A DNA stretch of 64,000 nt from the NCBI GenBank assembly GCA_021773035.1, contig JAJFKU010000063.1:62001-126000 (forward strand), given 5' to 3'. Positions within the stretch are counted from its first letter, which is position 1. Every line of letters begins with the position of its first letter. A program made the position numbers and the translations under genes. The stretch comes from Woeseiaceae bacterium. GTDB taxonomy: Bacteria > Pseudomonadota > Gammaproteobacteria > Steroidobacterales > Woeseiaceae. The notes under the pieces are model-generated. The model worked only from the letters and a program-made list of their open reading frames with translations. It was not told where the DNA came from and made no database searches. Shown here piece after piece: positions 57,593 to 64,000 of the stretch.

Positions 57593-59782
57593 CTACCGAA
57601 GGTCTGCAGAATAGCCAAGAATACCACGTTCGAGGAGTTTGTCGGCCGCGGTGCCTACGCTCGTCATTCCTTTCAATACCAATTGCAGACCGAAGGATGA
57701 ATCGCGAGTTCCGTCGCGGGTCGAAATATGGCGGCGTGAAACCAGTCTTAAACCCCAGCAGCAGCTCTCGTACTCGAGACCAAAAAACTGCTCGAGTACT
57801 TCCTGGTCACGAATCGAATAATTGTAGCGGCCGACGAAGTTCCAGCGCTTCGCAATCGGCCATGACCATGACAAGTCGCCCTGCTCGAGCGAGTCGCGGC
57901 GGAATCGATAGGCAAGATTGACGATCTTGTTGCTGGCGGGCTGCCACTGCATGCGTGCTTCCGATTTCGTGGTGTCGGATCCCCACTGGTGACCGAGATC
58001 GAAATTGACGTTCTCGAACAGCAGGAAGCGAAGTTGTGCGATGTAGTCCGAAGTGTCCGACGTCGCAGCGCTTGCGCCGGGCAACGTAACACGGCGATCA
58101 CCGTAGTAGCGCGTCTGGCCGATGGTTGCCGTGACGAGTTCGCGCCCGGTATCGACATCCAGTATGCGCGACGTGATGCCAGCGCTCAGTTGTTTCGTGT
58201 CCCCTATGCGGTCGACGCCTAGAAAGCGGTTCTTTCGGTACAACTGCACCAGGTTGATGTCGGGTGAAATCGTGTCGAATACCGGCAGTCCGTCCTGGTC
58301 GCGAAACGGTATGTTTACGTACAGTAAGCGGGGCTCGATAGTCTGAATCAGGTTCGATGTTTTCATCGTGCGTTCGAGAATCAGGCCGGTATCGAGGCTC
58401 GAGATAGCGACGCTTCGTGTCGGGTCAGCGTCTTCTCCGGGCAGCGTGCCGTCCAGTTTGTAGTCGGTGTAGCTGTACTGAACGGCAGGAGTTACAAACC
58501 AGCCGGGCCTCGAAAACGGCAACTCGATTTTGGGTGCGGCGTTGAATCGCCAGCCGGTTACGCCAACATCGCGATCGAAATTGACGATCTCGCTGTCTAT
58601 GCCGAAGCGCAGGCCAAAGCGTGTTTGCCAATTGCCGCTGGCGACGATCTGCGGCAGTCGCTGATAGGGCTCCTGGTTCGGAAGGATCGCGTCGTCAATG
58701 GTCTGATAATCCTGCACCTGTCCGAGAACTGAGAAGTTTCTGGAGTAGTAGTCGAATCGCAGGCTGCGATTCAGGTGCGTGATACTGGAAACGCTAAGGC
58801 TGCCGCCAAGATCCTCGTAATACTGGCTATCGGAAACTTCCCGCAGGTTGATCTGGTTACGCCAGCCATTGCCGAACAGCGTTTGATGTTCGAAGCGGAA
58901 TTGATGGCGCGCCGCGTTGACGATGTCGTCGTCGGGCAGGTAGTCGCCGGCAACGACGCCTTCGGAGTTTGTCGTCAGGTAGCGAAACTCGGTCGCAAGT
59001 TGCAGCCCGCGACTGGTTAACAGCCGCGGAGTGATGGTGGCGTCGTAATTGGGCGCAATATTCCAGTAGTAGGGCACCCGCAGTTCGTTGCCACTGCGGC
59101 CCGAGCTGCCGATCTCCGGCGTCAACACGCCCGACTTGCGTGCATCGCCGATCGGAAAAGACAGGTAAGGTGCGTACAGTATCGGCACGCCCTTGAATTT
59201 CAGCTTCATGCCCTTTGCGGTGCCGACACCCCGGCGCGTGTCCAGTTCTATGGAGCTGCCCTGCATCAACCAGTCTTCTGAACCCGGTGGACAGGTCGTA
59301 TACCGGACGCCTTCCAGCGTCAGTTTGCCGGTTTGATTGATCTCGAGCGCTTCTGCCGCGCCACGCGAGTTACTGCCGCCGAGTGAGAACTCGGCACCTT
59401 CGAAACGGATGCGTCCGGAGACGTAGCCAAACTCTGCCGACTGGCTCAATATCTGCGTGGCTGGATCTTCGTAGCGCACGTCGCCCTCGAGATGCAGCGC
59501 TTTTGACTGCGGGTCATACCATGCGGAGTTCGCGCCAGCCAGCTTATCGTCACGCCGCAGCATCACGCCGTCGGATATTGCGGCGGTCGGCAGCTCACCG
59601 AGCTGCGCCTCTATACGTCCGGCTTCAAGCAGGATTGTGCCGGGGTCCACCGGCGTGCTTTGCAGGAACGGGTCGGCTGTGAACGGCTCGATAAGTGGCG
59701 TGTGGCACGATTGCGGCTCGGCGGCGCTCACGTTTGCCGCCGCCAGCAGCAGACAGGCTGAGATCAGTGTTTTCGAAGACAA
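57593..59782 (-). CDS. lptD: LPS-assembly protein LptD
   Basis: Outer-membrane barrel that inserts LPS with the LptE plug. 729 residues: signal peptide, an N-terminal OstA/LptA-like jellyroll (about 40-200, ADKLAGANSAWYDPQSKALH, PATQILSQSAEFGYVSGRIR), then a 26-strand barrel. Cys25 (SCHTPL) and CC at about 690 (EYESCCWGLRLVSRRH) are the disulfide cysteines needed for maturation. Start TTG 59782 lacks a strong ribosome binding site. First gene of a six-gene minus-strand operon. Confidence 0.96.
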   Translation of the reverse strand: MSSKTLISACLLLAAANVSAAEPQSCHTPLIEPFTADPFLQSTPVDPGTILLEAGRIEAQLGELPTAAISDGVMLRRDDKLAGANSAWYDPQSKALHLEGDVRYEDPATQILSQSAEFGYVSGRIRFEGAEFSLGGSNSRGAAEALEINQTGKLTLEGVRYTTCPPGSEDWLMQGSSIELDTRRGVGTAKGMKLKFKGVPILYAPYLSFPIGDARKSGVLTPEIGSSGRSGNELRVPYYWNIAPNYDATITPRLLTSRGLQLATEFRYLTTNSEGVVAGDYLPDDDIVNAARHQFRFEHQTLFGNGWRNQINLREVSDSQYYEDLGGSLSVSSITHLNRSLRFDYYSRNFSVLGQVQDYQTIDDAILPNQEPYQRLPQIVASGNWQTRFGLRFGIDSEIVNFDRDVGVTGWRFNAAPKIELPFSRPGWFVTPAVQYSYTDYKLDGTLPGEDADPTRSVAISSLDTGLILERTMKTSNLIQTIEPRLLYVNIPFRDQDGLPVFDTISPDINLVQLYRKNRFLGVDRIGDTKQLSAGITSRILDVDTGRELVTATIGQTRYYGDRRVTLPGASAATSDTSDYIAQLRFLLFENVNFDLGHQWGSDTTKSEARMQWQPASNKIVNLAYRFRRDSLEQGDLSWSWPIAKRWNFVGRYNYSIRDQEVLEQFFGLEYESCCWGLRLVSRRHISTRDGTRDSSFGLQLVLKGMTSVGTAADKLLERGILGYSADLR

Positions 59783-59940
59783 GTTGCTTTCGGGTCAGGT
59801 TTCGGCCGAGGCCATTAAGGATGGGATGTTATCAGGCATTCTTATTTGTTACCTTCGCATAGTTTTCTAAGTGCTTCAATGCGTTACGGAGATTAGCAAT
59901 CAGCCAGACAGATATTGACGACGACCCTCGTCTGACCGCT

Positions 59941-60921
59941 ATGCAAGACTGGATCGCTGGCATTGACGCCGTTTCCGACTGTGAACTCGTGCCGGCAACC
60001 GATGACGCCAGTTTCCGGCGCTATTTTCGATTGCAAAAAGGGGGTAAAAGTTTCATTGCGATGGACGCGCCGCCGGCAGAGGAGGATTGCCTGCCTTTCG
60101 TCAAGGTCGCGGGCTACCTGGAAGCGATGCAGCTGAACGTCCCGAGCGTCGTTGCTGCCGATCTCGATAGCGGTTTCCTGTTGTTGTCCGACCTTGGCAG
60201 CGAGCAGTATCTCAATCGGCTGGAAAGTCACCCCGGATTCGCTGACTCGCTGTATCTCGACGCGACTGCAGCGTTGTTGCAGATGCAGCGCCACGGTACG
60301 GCTTACCAGGCTTCGCTGCCACCCTACGACGAGCCGCTGCTTCGACTGGAGTTATCGTTGTTTCGCGACTGGTTGTGCGGCACGCGCATGGAGCTGCCGT
60401 TTGCTAAGGCGGACGAATCTGCCTGGCAGGCGTGCTGCGACATGCTGGTCGCAAATGCACTACAGCAGCCCAAAGTCTTCGTACATCGCGACTATCACTC
60501 CCGCAACCTGATGGTGACTAAGCGAAGCAACCCGGGAATTCTCGATTTTCAGGATGCGGTCGAGGGACCGTTCACCTACGATCTGGTCTCGTTGCTGAAA
60601 GACTGCTACGTACGCTGGCCGGCGGACCAGGTGAAACAGTGGGCGTTGAATTACTACGCTCAACTTGGCGACGAAACCCGCGACCTCATCAGCGAGCAGC
60701 GTTTCCTGAGGCATTTCGAACTAATGGGTGTGCAGCGCCACCTGAAGGCGGCCGGGATTTTTTGTCGCCTGTACCACCGCGACGGCAAGGCAGAGTACCT
60801 TGCGGACGTTCCGCGAACGCTCGAGTACATACTTGAGTTGCGCCCGCACTATGAGGAACTCGGTTTTCTGATGCGCCTTATTGCCGAGCTGATACTGCCG
60901 GACTGGGACGCCGGTACGTGA
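59941..60921 (+). CDS. amgK: Anomeric MurNAc/GlcNAc kinase AmgK
   Basis: Aminoglycoside-phosphotransferase-fold kinase that phosphorylates MurNAc at C1 in peptidoglycan recycling. 326 residues. DDASFRRYFRLQKGGKSFIA (ATP-binding lobe), FVHRDYHSRNLMV (Brenner catalytic loop with Asp and Asn) and GILDFQDAVEGPF (metal-binding Asp) are complete. murU follows with a 4-base overlap, so the two consecutive steps are coupled and bypass de novo UDP-MurNAc synthesis, giving partial fosfomycin tolerance in Pseudomonas. Confidence 0.94.
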   Translation: MQDWIAGIDAVSDCELVPATDDASFRRYFRLQKGGKSFIAMDAPPAEEDCLPFVKVAGYLEAMQLNVPSVVAADLDSGFLLLSDLGSEQYLNRLESHPGFADSLYLDATAALLQMQRHGTAYQASLPPYDEPLLRLELSLFRDWLCGTRMELPFAKADESAWQACCDMLVANALQQPKVFVHRDYHSRNLMVTKRSNPGILDFQDAVEGPFTYDLVSLLKDCYVRWPADQVKQWALNYYAQLGDETRDLISEQRFLRHFELMGVQRHLKAAGIFCRLYHRDGKAEYLADVPRTLEYILELRPHYEELGFLMRLIAELILPDWDAGT

Positions 60922-61577
60922 TCGCAATGCTTTTGGCCGCGGGGCGCGGTGAACGACTCCGGCCGATGACGGACAGCGTTCCGAAGTCACTGATAGAGGT
61001 GGGTGGGCAAAGTCTGCTCGAAAGACACCTGGAGACTATTCGTGACGCGGGGATTACTGACGTGGTCATTAACCTCGGTTGGTTGGGTGAGCAGATCGTC
61101 GCGCGCATAGCGGACGGATCGCGATACGGCCTGAATGTACAGTACAGCGATGAGCGCGATGACGTACTCGAAACGGGCGGCGGTATTCATCATGCTTTGC
61201 CGCTATTGGGAGACCAGCCCTTCGCCGTTGTAAATGCGGATGTCTACACCGACATGCCGATACCGGATGTTTCGTTCTCGGCAAACGAGCTCGGGCATCT
61301 CGTGCTGGTTCCGACACCGGCGTATCGCGATCATGGAGACTTTGATCTGGACGCTGGCCTGGTCAGAAATGGCCCCTCGCGAGTGCTGACCTTTAGCGGT
61401 GTAGCCGTTTATCGGCCGGAGTTTTTCGACGGCTGCGAAGCGGGCCGGTTTTCCATTGTGCCGATGCTCCGTGAAGCGGCTGACGACGGGCGCCTGCAAG
61501 GGTCGGTTTACGAGGGTTTGTGGGCGGATGTTGGCACGCAGGAACGTCTCGATTCGATCAATAGCCGATCGGGATAA
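60918..61577 (+). CDS. murU: MurNAc-1-phosphate uridylyltransferase MurU
   Basis: Makes UDP-MurNAc from MurNAc-1-phosphate and UTP. 219 residues; MLLAAGRGERLRPMTD is the nucleotidyltransferase signature, then PKSLIEVGGQSLLERHLETI, FAVVNADVYTDM (Asp metal ligand) and YEGLWADVGTQERLD. The GTG start overlaps amgK. The intergenic stretch 59783-59940 presumably drives both this pair and lptD in opposite directions. Confidence 0.95.
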   Translation: MIAMLLAAGRGERLRPMTDSVPKSLIEVGGQSLLERHLETIRDAGITDVVINLGWLGEQIVARIADGSRYGLNVQYSDERDDVLETGGGIHHALPLLGDQPFAVVNADVYTDMPIPDVSFSANELGHLVLVPTPAYRDHGDFDLDAGLVRNGPSRVLTFSGVAVYRPEFFDGCEAGRFSIVPMLREAADDGRLQGSVYEGLWADVGTQERLDSINSRSG

Positions 61578-61593
61578 GCGGGCGTGCAGTTTC

Positions 61594-63108
61594 TCACCAA
61601 AACGCCTGGTCGGAGTCGCCTGTGCACGAGGCAAACACATAGGAGCCGTCGAACTCCTTGCCTGGTAAATCGACGTGTCCAGAGTAAGTTGGATAGGGTG
61701 CGTTTACGCAGACTCTCTTTTCGTTGCGGTTGATCTTTACCGGCCAGAGGCGACGATTTCTCGGCGGCAGTTGAGCATGCCGCGTGAGTTCGAGATGAGC
61801 TTGCCAGCTGACCGGTCCCGCTGAACCGGTTTGTTCGACCAGGGTGAGTCCGTGCAGCAGCAGCTGACCGTCGATTGCGTCGTAGTCCCACAGACCGACA
61901 ACTTCCCACTCCGGGAAGCTGGCTGGCGCAGGCGCAGGCGCAGGCGCCGGGACGGGTAAGGGCTGCTGCGCTTTTCCTGCAGATCGGATAAGCGACGCAA
62001 CGTGTTCCGCCATGGCGTTTTTCGCGACCGCGGGCTTCTCAATACTCGCAGCTTTCTCAGTGCTTTCTCCGCTGCAATAATCTCGCAACACGCGCAGCGT
62101 TTTCTCATCCCGAACATGTTCCAGGTAAAAGTCACATACGGTGATGTCCTGTTTCTCCATCGTCGCAGCGAGCCAGCGGCCGAAACCCCGATCGAGCAGC
62201 GCCTTGAGTTTTACATGATTGCCCGTGATTCGCGGTCCCGGAAAAGGCACGCCTTCACCGAGTATTGTGGGTCCGGCAATCGGGTGGGACGCCGTATGGG
62301 GGGCCCTGTCCAGTATATCTTCGAATGACTCGGAGTTGCCGTGCATTCGAGCGAGCTGGCGTTGTGCTTCGGGCAATCCGGCTCGTCGCAGGCGCAGCAT
62401 TGGTATAACGCTGTAGGTCATGAATTCCGATAGCAACTCGCCCTCCACGCGTTTCCACGTGTGGGTCGGTTTATCCGCCTTCTTCCAGGAAATCTGCTGT
62501 GCGCCGCAGCTGGGGTGAAAACGCCGCTCACGAGTCGGTGGTCGGTACGGACAAACGGCGAAGGGGTAAAACCCGAGGATGTCGCCGTTCATCCTGATAT
62601 CGAACAGATGTCCCTTGAGGCCGAGAACCCCGTCCAGCAGTGTCCAGTAGTCACGGTTTGATGGATGCTCGTCCGGGGTTGGCAGCAGCGCGAATGCACC
62701 GCCGTGGGTTTGCATGACGACAGCGAGTTTCGAGGTCTCGGACCAGTCGAAACCGGCCTGCATTTCGACCGGAATGGTTTTGTGATTGAAGACCGAGAGC
62801 GTGTTCTGAAATATCCGTCCCTCCGCAGTAACCAATGGCCGGGTCTGCAGGAGTTCGTAAGTCGGGATATCCTGCACGGAGCCATCGATCCAGTCGACAC
62901 CCTCTTTGATCGTTCGGCCAAAGAAATACGCCACGCCCTCCGGTCGGATGTCCATGAACCAGCCCGGCGCCTGCGTACCGTCAACATAGCCAACCCATAC
63001 GCCAGCCAGTTCCTCCTCTGTCATGGTTTCGGTGTGGGCTGCGGCCGGCCAGCCTGTCGCCAGGGCGATCAGGAGAAGGCCACTCTGTATTCGTGTTGTG
63101 AAGCGCAT
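61594..63108 (-). CDS. Exported protein of unknown function with Pro-Ala linker
   Basis: 504 residues from ATG 63108 (GGGAT upstream), with signal peptide (MRFTTRIQSGLLLIALATGWPAAA). The N-terminal half has two beta-rich stretches starting TMTEEELAGVWVGYVDGTQA and SCGAQQISWKKADK, consistent with lipocalin-like folds; a helical section follows, then an alternating Pro-Ala linker (about residues 392-404), and a C-terminal beta domain with EWEVVGLWDYDAIDGQLLLHG. Several Cys pairs suggest disulfides. No homology recognised; the longer 5' frame is unlikely. Confidence 0.65.
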   Translation of the reverse strand: MRFTTRIQSGLLLIALATGWPAAAHTETMTEEELAGVWVGYVDGTQAPGWFMDIRPEGVAYFFGRTIKEGVDWIDGSVQDIPTYELLQTRPLVTAEGRIFQNTLSVFNHKTIPVEMQAGFDWSETSKLAVVMQTHGGAFALLPTPDEHPSNRDYWTLLDGVLGLKGHLFDIRMNGDILGFYPFAVCPYRPPTRERRFHPSCGAQQISWKKADKPTHTWKRVEGELLSEFMTYSVIPMLRLRRAGLPEAQRQLARMHGNSESFEDILDRAPHTASHPIAGPTILGEGVPFPGPRITGNHVKLKALLDRGFGRWLAATMEKQDITVCDFYLEHVRDEKTLRVLRDYCSGESTEKAASIEKPAVAKNAMAEHVASLIRSAGKAQQPLPVPAPAPAPAPASFPEWEVVGLWDYDAIDGQLLLHGLTLVEQTGSAGPVSWQAHLELTRHAQLPPRNRRLWPVKINRNEKRVCVNAPYPTYSGHVDLPGKEFDGSYVFASCTGDSDQAFW

Positions 63109-63232
63109 AGGTACATCCCGAGTCTTGGGTGAATATTCCATCATGGGCGTCGCAAGGAAAGCAAACGGCAGTATCGTTTAATATGTATTAATCGATATCG
63201 CAATTTTGGTGACATGGGGTTCGAAATCCACA

Positions 63233-64000
63233 ATGGTGTCTGCATCTGTAGTTGATCGAGGTTTTTATGCTGTCCGTCCTGAACTGGTGCTTCGCGCCGC
63301 AGCGGTCTTCGCGATTTCTTCCAGCATGCTGGAAAAAGGAGCCAAGCGGCTGCACAGCCGGGCCGTTGCCATTCAGGCCGGCAAGGAGGCTGGGCGCTGG
63401 GGCAGGCACCAGCGGTCGGTTATCGTCCAGTATTGCGAATACACTCAGGCTGGAGGCAGCGAGTACCTGCTGCCGTGGCAGGAACTGGTCGAACACCGTT
63501 CGAGATACGATGGCCAGGAAGGTATCTCGTCGCGTACCGGTAACAAGCCGTTGTCCACGATTACGCGGGTATCGGTAAATGCAAGCGCCATGCAGCGAGC
63601 CAGGACGATGAGCGGCATCAGCATTGCAGAGCTGTCCGAACGCAGCCAATTGCCGCCGGCCCTGCTCCAGGCGATGGAATCCGGCGACTGGCCGGATGTG
63701 GCGGAAAGCACCGCGGAGGCAGTTGCCGTCTGTCTGAATACAACACCTGGCGAGTTGTTTGCTCCACTTGAGGCTCTGCGGGCAAACGCCGAAACAGCGC
63801 CGCTGTCGGGAGGAACCCCGCGCTTGCGAAGTGTCATTCTGGCTGGTGTGTTCCTCGCGGCGCTCGCCGCAGTCGGTCTCATCGCTTCGAAAACGCAGAC
63901 CGGCGCCGAGTTCGATACTGAGTTCGTGGGTACACAGTGGCGTGTCTCCATTGTCCGGGAGAATCAGAACATTGTGCTGCCCGCGCAGACGCTGGAGTTA
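63233..64000 (+). CDS. Unknown membrane protein with XRE-like segment, 3' end outside the window
   Basis: An open frame from ATG 63233 runs off the right edge without a stop (256 codons), so it is 5'-complete only. Residues about 110-175 (RTMSGISIAELSERSQLPPA, LLQAMESGDWPD) resemble a helix-turn-helix of the XRE kind, followed by one membrane helix (LRSVILAGVFLAALAAVGLI) and an extracytoplasmic part (FDTEFVGTQWRVSIVRENQN). This layout recalls RodZ-like or regulator-anchor proteins. Later starts such as GTG 63287 or ATG 63326 are possible; no clear Shine-Dalgarno. Confidence 0.6.
   Translation, partial: MVSASVVDRGFYAVRPELVLRAAAVFAISSSMLEKGAKRLHSRAVAIQAGKEAGRWGRHQRSVIVQYCEYTQAGGSEYLLPWQELVEHRSRYDGQEGISSRTGNKPLSTITRVSVNASAMQRARTMSGISIAELSERSQLPPALLQAMESGDWPDVAESTAEAVAVCLNTTPGELFAPLEALRANAETAPLSGGTPRLRSVILAGVFLAALAAVGLIASKTQTGAEFDTEFVGTQWRVSIVRENQNIVLPAQTLEL

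Noticed and set aside
1..64000. CRISPR arrays, transposase genes, prophage or integrase genes
   Set aside because: I saw no regularly spaced direct repeats and no protein with transposase, integrase or phage structural motifs; only REP-like non-coding repeats are present.

Overview
The window reads as a chromosomal segment of a gammaproteobacterium with a moderately high G+C content. Several class-typical gene blocks point there: ygfA-6S RNA-zapA-zapB-like-ygfB-pepP-ubiH-ubiI-like; lptD-surA-pdxA-rsmA-apaG-apaH; tamA-tamB; purE-purK; rplM-rpsI; tldD/pmbA; amgK-murU; and a CRP that keeps the DNA-contact residues of the E. coli protein. The mix of UUP1/RimK-like proteins, a two-module HtrA protease, a split glycine decarboxylase and a short YjgA fits a marine, deep-branching lineage (Woeseiales-like is my guess, not shown by the sequence). 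I see no prophage, transposase gene, CRISPR array or plasmid functions.

Layout. 1-3.6 kb: end of a nitrilase-family amidohydrolase, tldD, a small ORF behind a CRP-like site, and an ExeA-type AAA ATPase fused to an FHA domain. 3.6-10 kb: purK, purE, short yjgA, pmbA, a YihY-family membrane protein, a BtuF-like binding protein, purC. 10-15 kb: a DjlA-like co-chaperone, rpe, crp, coq7, a DUF481 outer-membrane protein, rplM-rpsI, tRNA-Gln(CTG). 15-19 kb: small accessory genes (SRPBCC, lipoprotein, ASCH, membrane proteins, LysE exporter) and rpiA. 19-28.7 kb: a lysine-rich histone-H1-like gene, ygfA, 6S RNA, zapA, a ZapB-like coiled coil, then ygfB-pepP-ubiH-ubiI-like, UUP1, RimK-like and GNAT. 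28.7-32 kb: XRE-cupin regulator, VOC protein, DUF885 peptidase, and an intergenic region with two giant perfect hairpins. 32-37 kb: a tandem glycine riboswitch with intrinsic terminator, then gcvT-gcvH-gcvPA-(tpx-like)-gcvPB. 37-48.5 kb: a double-HtrA protease, M23 peptidase, arsC, TerB-like protein, DUF2277, YyaL-type thioredoxin-domain protein, lgt-thyA, an unknown 430-residue protein, folA. 48.5-61.6 kb: tamA-tamB, the lptD-to-apaH operon on the minus strand, amgK-murU. 61.6-64 kb: an exported unknown protein and an unknown membrane protein running off the window.

How the genes work together. Most of the window is housekeeping: outer-membrane assembly (lptD, surA, tamAB), lipoprotein maturation (lgt), cell-wall recycling (amgK, murU), ubiquinone hydroxylation (coq7, ubiH, ubiI-like), purine synthesis (purC, purE, purK), and one-carbon/folate metabolism (gcv system, ygfA, thyA, folA), with glycine sensed at the RNA level.

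The most unusual signals are non-coding. (1) Two adjacent perfect hairpins (29-bp and 26-bp stems) carry the same 16-nt loop in opposite orientations, so their loops are fully complementary to each other. (2) A dispersed REP-like palindrome built on GGGTCAGAGCCC supplies the stop codon and last residues of several genes. (3) A strong CRP-like site precedes an unrecognised 56-residue ORF.
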